DNA of 64,000 bases. Source: Reticulitermes lucifugus (Eukaryota > Arthropoda > Insecta > Blattodea > Rhinotermitidae). The stretch spans positions 53,977 to 117,976 of the forward strand of contig JAKCWW010000026.1 in NCBI GenBank assembly GCA_026260175.1, given 5' to 3'. A program made the translations under genes and the position numbers. Shown here piece by piece: positions 33,816 to 43,479 of this stretch (position 1 is its first letter; every line of letters starts with the position of its first letter). Below the pieces are notes generated by a model. The model was not told where the DNA came from, did no database searches, and was given only the letters and a program-made list of their open reading frames with translations.

Positions 33816-36486
33816 AGAGGAGTATAAATGACGAAGCCCTTAATAGGCGATTTTACATTATTTTCTTATTACTTCCTCCATCTCAAGCCCAAGTATTTTC
33901 CACAGCACCCCATTATTTAATGCTTTTAATATGAGAGGCGATGTTTCACGCTTGCATAGAAAAACAGGCAAATATTAGATTTTTATATGTTTTAATCTCA
34001 ATGCATTTTTACATCAAACACATCAACAAAATAATTTTCCCTTAATTTCTAACTAAACATTTAATAAAACGCTCGTAAATTATTCCATTTTTAAAAATGA
34101 GTTACCACATTTGGTACCCACACGAAATAACTGAAAAAATCTAAATCCCTTTCGCAACTATTAACATGGGTTGAAGGCCAGTTATATGCGGTTATTTCTT
34201 GAAGTGCTTACGAAACGACAGATGACAGGTTGCATTTTCTCTGCTTTCGGTGCTGAAAGCGTCCCAATGAAATATTTAAGGGAAAAGTCTCCTCCCAAAC
34301 GATAACATATATGCTCGCGTCTTTATAGTAGCCATTGATAATGCATGATGCATTATAACGGGCAACCTGCGTTGGCAGAGTGACGGATATAAGGTGCGAC
34401 GTCTTGGCAGGTATAGTCCTAATTATGTGAACACAAGATAAGCAGCATTGCCAGCAGCTGTTATATAATGATATCAATAATATTATTTAAAACAGCTCCT
34501 GGAAGTAGTGCCAATTTTAAGATGTTAAAAATCACTGCTAAAACTACAAATTTAATTTCACGTAACACCTTAAAGTTAAACACTTTGTTCTCATTTGGCC
34601 GCTATCTGATATCCAGATCTAAATCAGTCGAATAGTCACTCCCTGCTTCCTTAATAAAAACTTATATTTTTACTTTATTTTCTTCTTATACCTAAATTTC
34701 CAAACTTTTTCCTTACTTTCATATCTCTTCAGATGTCTCCTTAAATATCTGTGAGTAATTCTGTTTTCCTCATGCTTGCTTCGTTAGGAACATGCTAAAT
34801 AATCTTGTCATTTCCGAGGCCCTGTCTGTAAATTCGTAACGTACTGCACTTTATTGACAATACGCTGTTAGACAATGTTTTAATCCTTGCGCTGGAGATC
34901 AACCCCTTTGCGGCTGTGAATGGCTGCAAATTGAGAATAACCCCACAATATCTAGAAAAAAGAACCTTACTAACAATGCACCACGTCGTGGTCAGAAGGG
35001 CGGTAGAAAATGCTGATGAAAATTCGTATGTATTCACAATAGAATGAAGTGGCTATCATTTGCCGTGTGAACCACAATGGCACAGAGAGACAGTTATCTC
35101 AGTTTCCCTTTAACCAATATGCCCAGCCTCCTGCGCCCCCCCTCATTTCGAAATTAGAAGCATGGCTAGGGGAAGATTGAAGAGGGACGGAGACACATTT
35201 TTTAAGAGCAACATTTTCTTTTTATCTTACTTGCTATCGCCTTGGGCGATAAATTTCATGCCATTTCTTTCGCCCTTCTTCTTCTTCTTCTTCTACGCAA
35301 TCAAGGTTGTCCCACACTCTCCTTTCCCTTTCACAGCTTCTTATTCCAATACACCCCTTTACCGAGAAGTAGAACAAGGGGATTCCTAGGAATAAGAGGA
35401 GAAAGCAACGAGAGAGATACAAAATAAGAAATTAAAGATTAGTACCAAGTCCTTCCGGTTTATTTTTCATCTACGACGAGTAACGATTAACATAACTATA
35501 AATAATTGAAATGAAGATTACTTTTCGATAAGGAATAATTAAAATTTCTCTCGCCGTAACATATCTCCCTTTCCCTTTCTTCATCCACCATCATTCCCAG
35601 TTCCAACGTTTCTGCCCACTATCCCTTTTTATTTAAAAAGAGCTTTCCGGACCCCCTCCCCCCTTTAACCCGAAAAAGATAAAGATGACGGAGGGTATGG
35701 CGTTGCATGGATGAAAGCGGAAAACATAATTTAGTCAGGGACGCTCTCGCCGATAACGCTAATTAAAAATTACTGAAGTTTAAAGGGGTAGAATGATGTG
35801 GTACTGAGGGGTGGAGAAGTGGAACTACACGGGGTGTGGGGTTTATGGATAGGAATTGATGTAACAATATCAGTCTACTCTTGATTAAAGATTTCTCACC
35901 CCACAGGAATTTTGTACAGTATTTTTACCACATTTTTCATCCCCGTCTCTCCCCAAATACACAGTTACCCTTGAACCGTAAGCCTGGCTCATTTTAGCGC
36001 CAATTTTAATTTTCCAAGAGCTTCATTTTAGCGCCATCAAAATCCTTCCGATAATTAACGGCTGAGAGTAAAATGCCTTACGTTTTTGAAAAAACGAAGG
36101 CTGAAATGTAATTTGGATAAATAGCTTAGGGCAATAACACATCTGTTTCAGAACGAGGTCAAATAGAGCAGTGCTTGCTAAACTCTATTAATTCACATAT
36201 GTGTTGGTAAGCAGCAGTCGGTTTTCCAAGAACATGTCATGTAATACCCTGTCTGTTTCTTATTGTACTTTATAAAAAACATTTTTGAAATTTAATTTTT
36301 ACTAGCTTATCTAACCGTGTTTACATAATTCGTAAAAACTATCGTATATTTACGTTATTAGCCTAGAACATCGAACACCTTCCATATTGTAATTACATAA
36401 CTGACACATGCAAATTAATAAATTACGTAAAAATTCAGAGTACTTTAGGTTCTCGCAATAATTCATAGACCTATGAGTCTTCAATT
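33816..36486. other. gene-poor stretch
   Basis: No gene recognised. A TC-rich segment lies around 35260-35300. A short duplicated phrase, CATTTTAGCGCCA, occurs near 35992 and 36026. Frames at 34208-34477, 34795-35037 and 35162-35427 match nothing known. Confidence 0.45.
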
Positions 36487-36690
36487 GCGGCCGATCGCTT
36501 GCTGGGATTGCGGGTTCAAATTTTGCCGGGGGCATTGATGTCTCTCTCTTGTGAGTGTTGTGTGTTTTTAGTAGAGGTCCCTGCGACGGGCCGATCAATC
36601 GTCCAGACGAGTCCTGCCGAGTGTGGTGTGTCTGAGTGTGATCGTGAAACCTGACCAATGTAAAGGCTTAGGCCCATTAAGGCTGTTAAG
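36487..36690 (+). mobile_element. SINE family D, copy 1
   Basis: GATTGCGGGTTCAAATTTTG is a diverged B-box region. It is followed by CTCTTGTGAGTGTTGTGTG, GTCCCTGCGACGGGCCGATC and TGAGTGTGATCGTGAAACC, and ends in AAGGCTTAGGCCCATTAAGG. The copy at 41448-41690 is the complement. The tRNA-like head is partly lost at the 5' end. Confidence 0.75.
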
Positions 36691-36818
36691 CCATGGAAAG
36701 AACTAGGTCGTCAAAGAAGTGTCGTTCATAAGACGGCTATTGCTCCCCATTTCCTTAACTTGTAATTCGTTCGGATCACATCGTTATTGCTCGCAACTTA
36801 AAACATGTTACTGTCGAT

Positions 36819-36860
36819 TATTATTATTATTATTATTATTGGCATAATTATTATTATTAG
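36819..36860. repeat. (ATT)n microsatellite
   Basis: ATT runs interrupted by GGCATA. Confidence 0.9.
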
Positions 36861-37256
36861 CATTTAGCCCTTGAGTAAGGAAGTAAATAAAAACTGAATA
36901 GAAGTGAATAATTTTTGTCGATTTTTAATAACTTGTTTCTTAAGTAAAGATTTCTTCTTCGTAAAACTTGTCGGAAATAAACTTAGAGATTCACACAGAC
37001 ACAGTATTTGTAATTGCTGGCTTACACGCATAAATAATATTTTATTCATAATATATGGGTATGTTAGGGATGTTTCCGTGTCGCATTTCGCACTTCTATC
37101 TCCAATTAATCATCATTTATCATCATCAAAATTACATAAAAATTTAGACCTATAAGTTATGGAGGAGACATTTTGTTCTTTCTCATTCCACAGAAGAATG
37201 ATCTACACCAAAGTTTCATATTTTTGAAGATCTAGTAAAGGTAAAAGTAGTAATCC
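36861..37256. other. unassigned AT-rich sequence
   Basis: Overlapping chance frames on both strands; no gene recognised. Confidence 0.4.
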
Positions 37257-37546
37257 CTTTGCAGGCTTGGAAAGACCTTTAGGGCCCCAGGATATTTAGG
37301 CTCCCAGAATTTCTAGACAATCGGCACATGAAGGTGGTAAGGTTGTCAGCCCTATGCACCGACCGCCATTACCCTCAAGAGATATCCCTGGTACTAATTT
37401 CTCTTAGAGTCTGAGTAAACCCCAGGGCCATAGCGAGGCCCTTAAGATTAAGTCAATGAAAAATCGCAATGACCTCATCGGGAATCGAGTCCGCGACCTT
37501 CTGGCTAGTAGCGCAGTGCCTCAACGAACTGCGCCACCGCGTACCT
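37257..37546 (-). mobile_element. tRNA-derived SINE, family A, full-length copy
   Basis: On the minus strand the tRNA-like head reads CGGTGGCGCAGTTCGTTGAG, then GCGGACTCGATTCCCG (B-box region). The body contains the complements of CAATCGGCACATGAAGGTGG and AGGGCCATAGCGAGG. It is about 290 bp and matches 59763-60056 end to end. It is the reference for the gapped copy at 21395. Confidence 0.9.
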
Positions 37547-37604
37547 ATGGGCGAGGTGTTGCTGTGTATTATCAAGTTTAGTATTTGTGTTACGTATTGA
37601 ATTA

Positions 37605-37878
37605 GGTCGTACCATGGCTCAGGCTATTAGTCGACCTCTCACCGCGGAGGCCCGGGTTCGATCCCGGGGTCAGTCCATGTGGATATGTGGTGGACAAAGT
37701 GGCACTAGGACAGGGTTTTCCCCGAGTACTTCGGTTTTCCCCTCTCAATTTCATTCCACCGATGCTCCATTACTTGGAAAAACGGAAAAAATTAATCATC
37801 TTCATCACAGGCTTCAACAATAAGCCTCAAGGCTGCGGTGCGTTCGTAGCATCTGCTGCGGTGCTCTTCACAAAAAAC
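37605..37878 (+). mobile_element. tRNA-derived SINE, family B, full-length copy
   Basis: The head reads GTACCATGGCTCAGGCTATT and GGGTTCGATCCCGG, with A- and B-box-like segments at tRNA spacing. The body has GTGGTGGACAAAGTGGCAC, CCGAGTACTTCGGTTTTCCC and AAGGCTGCGGTGCGTTCG. It is the best preserved of three copies. Open frames across it are incidental. Confidence 0.9.
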
Positions 37879-37934
37879 AAAGTAGGAGAAAATGACAGGA
37901 CATGAAGAAAGTAGCGTAAGGGTGAACAGTTCTA

Positions 37935-38218
37935 AGGTCTTCGCTCTTCTGGGATGTTACACGGTGTAAGTTGGTTGTGGGTTACCGACGTTTCGGGCCA
38001 AAATGTTGGTCCCATTTCAAGGTCCAAGCAGTAAAAGAAGAATCATTCTTGGTCTGCTTGACTCGTGACCCAATAAGAATTCTTCTTGTACTGCGTGACC
38101 TCTCAAGATGGGTCAGATATGTTGTCCCGAAACGTCGGCAAACAACTACAATCTACACGGCGCAAATATCCTAGAAGAGCGAAGACCTCAACTACACGGT
38201 GGCGAAAACCTGAAACCT
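37935..38218. mobile_element. foldback element, family H2, copy 1
   Basis: The inverted ends are AGGTCTTCGCTCTTCTGGG (37935) and its near-complement ending at 38188, then a tail CACGGTGGCGAAAACCTGAA. Each arm has a GAAACGTCGG core on opposite strands (37985-38025 minus, 38102-38140 plus). On the minus strand stem II GGGACCAA with TTTGGCCC pairs at 7 of 8 positions. The 5' cores (CTTGAAA and CTCAAGA) have drifted from CTGAAGA, so neither arm is likely to be active. Confidence 0.65.
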
Positions 38219-38929
38219 CCTCGTAGCAGTCACATTTTACGAAGTAAGTCTTTCATAATTGAAGGATAACTAAACGGAATGGAATACTGAAAGTGACACT
38301 TTTTAATTTTTGTGCTAATTTAATTAGTCTTGTCACACAGTTGATTTTTGTGCTGAAATACAAATAATTTGTAATGGGATATAAACTAAACGGGACACTA
38401 GTTACCGAAAAGTACCAGTAACCTTCATTATAATTGCAGGTTACTGGTACTGTGCGTGTTAGGGAAAGATGCAGTTAAACAATGAAATCCAGTCCAATCC
38501 AGTCCAAGGAATTATTACATAATCATGATAGAAGTCTGAACAAGTGAAATAACATAAGACATATTCTTTCTCTCACCGATCAAGTTAGAAGAGAATGAGC
38601 ATGAAAGCAGAGAACGCGAGAAATTGTTCTGATTAGTGCTGCTCTCTAGCGGATACCACGAGAAACGTTATGGACCAGTCTTTCGCCTTGTGCATCTGCA
38701 GCCAGCATTAAAAGGTACAAGAATGGCTCGCACTCAGAAGACGGACAATGGCGCTCAGTTACAGAGGGACTGTGGATAGGGTGAGGTAGAGTTTGTCAGT
38801 TATGAGAATTAAAGAAGACGAGGTACAGGCAGCAAGCACTTTCACTTCAGGATAAAAAGTCACAATCTGTTATTTATACTTTACCCATTACTTTTTTATA
38901 TGTTCTCTTTAGTCCATCATGCCCTCAAC
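38219..38929. other. unassigned sequence
   Basis: No gene recognised. AATCCAGTCC is repeated in tandem near 38486. Confidence 0.4.
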
Positions 38930-38969
38930 GCCGCTGCCGCTGCCGCCGACGATGACGACGACGACGACG

Positions 38970-39008
<39 letters not shown>
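38930..39008. repeat. compound trinucleotide microsatellite (GCC, GAC, AAC)
   Basis: Imperfect GCC/GCT triplets pass into GAC triplets (about 38947-38970) and then AAC triplets (38971-39008). In one plus frame this reads as an Ala, Asp, Asn run inside a 61-codon open frame (38900-39085). With no splice sites or homology, the repeat explains the frame. Confidence 0.9.
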
Positions 39009-39382
39009 TGTTCAGGGCATGCAGAAAAGATGGCGAAAATAAGAAATGCTTAACATATTTTAGTCAGAAAACCTCAAATAATTAATTTCCTAAACACTGC
39101 ATGGATGAGAAGATAGTATTAAAATTAACCTTAATGAAGTAGGATGTGACGGTATGAAATGAATTTAGTTGGTTCAGAATAAGGTCTGCTAAAGAGATCT
39201 TGTTAAAATGGTAATAAATCTGTATTTTCATAAATGGTGGGAAATGATTTTGAGAAGTTAAGCAACCATCCGCTTTTAGGATACAGTCTGCTAAGGGGAG
39301 CCATTATAATCATTTAGTTTTATTTATTATTTCGTACTCTTGCTCATTGTAACTGACACTTATCCGGTTGAATCAGCGCTTA

Positions 39383-39412
39383 GATTATTATTATTATTAT
39401 TATTATTATTAT
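39383..39412. repeat. (ATT)n microsatellite
   Basis: About nine ATT units. It lies about 50 bases beyond the 3' end of the LINE-2 remnant at 39455 and could be that element's simple-repeat tail. Confidence 0.9.
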
Positions 39413-39454
39413 ACTGCGCGAAACGATCAAGTTTCAGGATCGCACACACGTCCA

Positions 39455-39745
39455 TCTAACTCCATAGGGCACAGTCCTCCTTGAGAACGCAACAGTGCAT
39501 CAGTTAAACAAGAAATTCACCGCATTTTCTGAACCCGAAGCTTTGTTGCGGTATTCACACCAGTCTGCCAACTGTCCTCTAGTCCACACCCTCCAATCCA
39601 TCTTTCTTTAACATCCATTTTAATATTATCTCCCCATCTGCACCTAGGTTTTATAAGTGGTGTTTATGCTTCAGGTTTCTTTACCAAAACTCTATATGTA
39701 TTTCTCTATTCCCCTACAAGTGCCACACGCCCCACCCATTCCATT
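39455..39745 (-). pseudogene. LINE-2 (RTE-type) polyprotein C-terminal remnant
   Basis: The minus strand reads RMEWVGRVALVGE, a stop, RNTYRVLVKKPEA, then IKPRCRWGDNIKMDVKE and a C-terminal piece. It ends in the shared 3' sequence (complement of ACTCCATAGGGCACAGTCCT). The order matches RWAGHVARMGE, AYRVLVGRPEGK and RRRWEDNIKMDL. It is disrupted by stops. Confidence 0.8.
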
Positions 39746-41447
39746 CTCTTTCTTTGGACACGCACACGTTTTGCAATTTTACCAGGAGAAATTCTACTTG
39801 CAATGAACAACTTGTTTGTTAGTTATGACGCGTGTCTTATAGTCGAAAATAAATATTTTCAGTATCGTTTTTATATTTGGTGAGCAATAACTTAATATTC
39901 ATTGCTGTATATGGTATATGAACTAAAACGCTTTGACCCCGACCAAAGGCAAATTGAAATACTGGTGAGAACAGACAAACCATAATCAGCAGATATAATA
40001 ATGACGCTATATGTCTATACATATGTGTGTGGGCGCATATGTGTAACTCGATTGTAAAGAGACGTGTCTTTATGTTTATTATACAAGATAAAACAAACAA
40101 TTTCTGATTGCTATATTCCAAATAAAGCAATTATTTTTATCAACAGAGTTGTTTTGGACTGGGTTTCTGCTGTCTTTGATCACGTAAAACTCGATCTAAA
40201 ATAAGAGTTTTATCAAACCTTCTATGTCGAAGGAAGCCGAATGGAAGTAGGCATTTTATAGGTGACCTACAACAAGAATATGTAAAGACGTCTTTTATCG
40301 CTGTAAAAGGAACAGCTTACGAGAGTGATCCGTCATGTTAATTGTGACGTTTGCCATAATGTTACCTTGAGTTCAGCCTAGAGGATCCTCCAGAACCCTG
40401 CACTGATTACTTTAGTACTTAGGTCAGTGCTGCACCTACGTATCATATCACATTTGCGCTACTTGCATCACTCAGTTTCTTGTACCCGTCTCCCATTTCC
40501 AGAAGCCATCCGACCGACAGGTCAGGCTTCAGTGACCGTGCTGTATATTGTTTCGGGTGTTTTTAAAAAGAACACTCTCCACGACAGCATGAAGACAAAT
40601 ACATTCAAAGTTTGTGGACCGTGGTTACGCCCCTTCTCCAACCAACCCTCTTAAAACGACGAACCGAACCGTCCTAACTCCCCAACCCCCGCCCCCACTT
40701 ACTGTACAAGTGAACCTAACAACAGCAACGCCATCTATTCTGCACTTCTACTACTACCAAAACTGCTACCCATTTTCCAGAAATGCCCTCTTCGCCCTTT
40801 GGTCCTGTTCACCTCTTCTCATCCCTCACTCCTCCTTTCCTATTATATGAACTTGGAGTCTCCTCCAACGTCCATGCGCGTAACTTTATATAGGCAAAGT
40901 GAATAAATTTAACGGCATTGAAAATCAGTGGAAATCACCAACCATATCGAGCTTTAGAACCTTGTATAGTCAAAGTTTTCATGTGGACTGACCTCACACT
41001 CACCCCACTACGTGTTAAGGTTTATGTTAGTGCTTTAGTTGCTGGTACCAGCTAGTGTGTGGTCAGTTTCTACTCTGGCTTCTCATTTCACCTGAACTAA
41101 ACCTCCCTCTGACTAACTCTTCAACTTCCCTTGGTATAGTCTTAGCCTGGGGAACATAGAATTCCACATAAATGACCTTAATATGGTAATTTTCGTAGGG
41201 TACCTAGAATGGTAAGCAAGGACGCCGCAAATTCGTCATATTATTCCGCAGTTGTGTTCACAGTTCCGTTGCTGGATTAATTATGCAACGTATTATAGGA
41301 TTTCTACTACTTGGATTACCTTACTTGGAATGAAACAGGGTGCTTTTCAGTATAGGGTTATTACAAATACTGCATAACTGTCCAGAAGTATAACACACAA
41401 CAACTGAATAACATACATCCCCATAGCAAAGTAATTTTCCAATTTTT
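39746..41447. other. gene-poor stretch
   Basis: No gene recognised. The plus frames at 40427-40850 are proline-rich in part because of a C-rich tract near 40690 and match nothing known. Confidence 0.4.
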
Positions 41448-41690
41448 TTTTCCAATGGCTCGAAAGACCCTTAGGGGCCTAGACCGCCTCATTTTTCGAG
41501 GCTTCACGATCACACTTTTTAGACACACCANNNNNNNNNNNNNNNNNNNNNNNNNNNNNNNNNNNNNNNNNNNNNNNNNNACTCACAAGAGACAGACATC
41601 CATGCCCTAGGCGGGATTCGAACCCACAATCCCAGTAAGCGAAAGGCCATAGACACAAGCCTTGGACCGCGCGGCCACTTGAATCGGCTC
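41448..41690 (-). mobile_element. SINE family D, copy 2, containing an assembly gap
   Basis: On the minus strand the head reads TGGCCGCGCGGTCCAAGGC and GGGTTCGAATCCCGCC, a good B-box. CTCTTGTGAGT follows, then the gap, then TGGTGTGTCTAAAA, TGTGATCGTGAAGCC and AGGCCCCTAAGGG. It is better preserved at the head than the copy at 36487. Confidence 0.85.
41531..41580. other. assembly gap (50 N)
   Basis: Fifty unknown bases inside SINE-D. The corresponding segment in the 36487 copy is about 67 bases, so the stated size is approximate. Confidence 0.95.
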
Positions 41691-41753
41691 ATTTTTCAGT
41701 AAATATATTAATGTATGATTATCATCTTTTTATATTATTTTTGTGTGGTGTAA

Positions 41754-41786
41754 AGGTGGTGGTGGTGTTGGTGGTAGTGGTGCTAT
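41754..41786. repeat. (GGT)n-like microsatellite
   Basis: Imperfect GGT and GTT/AGT triplets. Confidence 0.8.
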
Positions 41787-41999
41787 TTGTATGTAGAATA
41801 AAATTCTTAAAATGGATTTCATTAATATATATGCTTGAGGTCAGCTTTGGGCTGTATTATGACAGGGTATAGGTGACGGTTTCGGTTTTATGGACATGGA
41901 AATGAACAACCAGGCTGAACGACAAGTTTAAATATTGTCAGCTTCCCAAGAAGGCACCTACACCAATGAGATGCTTTTCATATAATTATAAGTAAAATT

Positions 42000-42065
42000 A
42001 TTATTAATATTATTATTATTAGTAGTAGTAGTAGTAGTATATTGTTGCTGCTGCTGCTGCTGCTC
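42000..42065. repeat. compound trinucleotide microsatellite (ATT, AGT, GCT)
   Basis: ATT units pass into AGT and then GCT units. Another short ATT run lies at 42309-42332. Confidence 0.9.
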
Positions 42066-42837
42066 TTGTCTTTGCTGTTGGTGTTACTGCACACTGTTGG
42101 CCTTCGTGTGCCTACCGAGTTTGCTTAAGGGCTTATGAACTGCATTTTGCTAATTGTAACTTATAAATAGTTTATTTGTTCCAGCTGTTATTACCATTCT
42201 TCTACGTACCATTGTTGCTTCTTGTGATCACTACTGTAATGATCATCTTATCTTACTCTTTCACCCCGATATTCAGCGTTTATTTTCTATGATGTGTGGT
42301 CAAATTATCTTTTATTATTATTATTATTATTGTCACTATCATCATAAATGTTTTCTTTATTGCTATTACTCATGTACTCTCTTGATCCCACTTCATGTTA
42401 CTGTTGCACGGTATAACCTATTAAATATCTTTATCATGAATTGCGATGTATACATTACAAACGTGCCCTTGTTTCTACTTTTGATTTAACTTTGTTTCTT
42501 AATTAAATTAAATTTTAATCTTCTTTTATTTGCCATTTTTCTGGCTTTTTTATTTTCTTTATTTGTTCTTGTTTTTGTTGTTTCCTTGTACCAATGCTTC
42601 CTTCGCAATAGATCAATAGACTGTTATGTCAGTACGTAAATAAATAAAGAATTAAAGTGAATGAATTGAATTACTTATTCTTATTTGCGTAGTTCGTCAG
42701 TATGTCAGTACTTGTGTATGGCTGTGAGATATAATCTTCTATATTACGGAAAAACAAACGTTACAAGTATATGGAAAAGCAATAAAAATGTTAAATGGTT
42801 AAATGGCTAATAAGTCAAAGTTTCCAGAAACATCTCT
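42066..42837. other. unassigned AT-rich sequence
   Basis: No gene recognised. Confidence 0.4.
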
Positions 42838-42902
42838 GCCCTCATCAACAGGGAAAGTTCCCTGACGAAGAGGGCGGACACGCTGTTATCCCAAATGTTT
42901 CA
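42838..42902. repeat. short inverted repeat, possible decayed hammerhead family
   Basis: The left half (complement: CCCTGTTGATGAGGGCAGAG) and right half (CCCTGACGAAGAGGGCGGAC) form a foldback around AAAG. The right half starts with CTGACGA, a permitted form of the hammerhead 5' core. The expected GAAAC has decayed (CCCAAATG on the right, GGAAAC on the left arm's strand). Confidence 0.45.
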
Positions 42903-43216
42903 TTGCATATTCAATCGTCAGATTCAATCAAGATTCAGATTATGTATTATGTGGAAACATTTTAACTAAAAAATATAAATTATCTTCAAGACTTACACTT
43001 TCCCAAATTAGTGATTAGGCATTAGTCTGATCTAATCAGTAAGGATGACATGGAGGGTAGGTAGCTTGCACTGAGGAGTTGAGAAATCCATAAAATATCC
43101 AAACGTAAAACCTTAAGGAAAACGCCTACTTGAGTGATCTAGGAGTAGAAAGGAATGAGATATTAAGAAGGACCTTAAATGACAGGCAGTGAGAGTATGG
43201 AACGGGTTTATCTGAC
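42903..43216. other. unassigned sequence; would include 3' UTR of the exon at 43217
   Basis: No separate feature seen. If the minus-strand exon is real, this is its 3' untranslated side. Confidence 0.3.
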
Positions 43217-43471
43217 TCAGGATTGGGTCCGGGGGAGTAGACTGTTGTGAACATGGTAATAAGCTTTTAGGTTCTGGTAAAGGCGGAGAATTTCATCGCG
43301 GTGTCTACTAGCTTCTAATAACGACTGTACCATGTAGTCAGTTGGAGCTATGAACTGCGTGAATTGCGTAAGGTCTAATAGAGGCTTATTTTTAAGGATG
43401 GATTTGGCAAGATACAGAGAGAAGCGGTAAAAGCATGTTTTAAAGTACTCTTCCATCATTTTCCATAGGGA
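43217..43471 (-). CDS. candidate terminal coding exon of an unidentified host gene
   Basis: On the minus strand a pyrimidine tract followed by CCTAG immediately precedes an open frame, a textbook 3' splice site at about 43472. From there the frame is open for about 84 codons to a TGA at 43217. It reads SLWKMMEEYFKTCFYRF, then LAKSILKNKPLLDLTQFTQF, then PTDYMVQSLLEASRHRDEIL, and ends LLPRTQS. The composition is balanced and helix-like, unlike the AT-biased chance frames around it. The splice phase leaves one base before the first full codon. I do not recognise the family. No matching upstream exon was identified, so the gene extends to higher coordinates if real. A chance frame or old pseudogene is possible. 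Confidence 0.45.
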   Translation of the reverse strand, partial: SLWKMMEEYFKTCFYRFSLYLAKSILKNKPLLDLTQFTQFIAPTDYMVQSLLEASRHRDEILRLYQNLKAYYHVHNSLLPRTQS

Positions 43472-43479
43472 CCTAGGAA

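Noticed and set aside
37587-37905. Two plus frames of 72-78 codons
   Set aside because: They coincide with SINE-B from its tRNA-like head to its tail.
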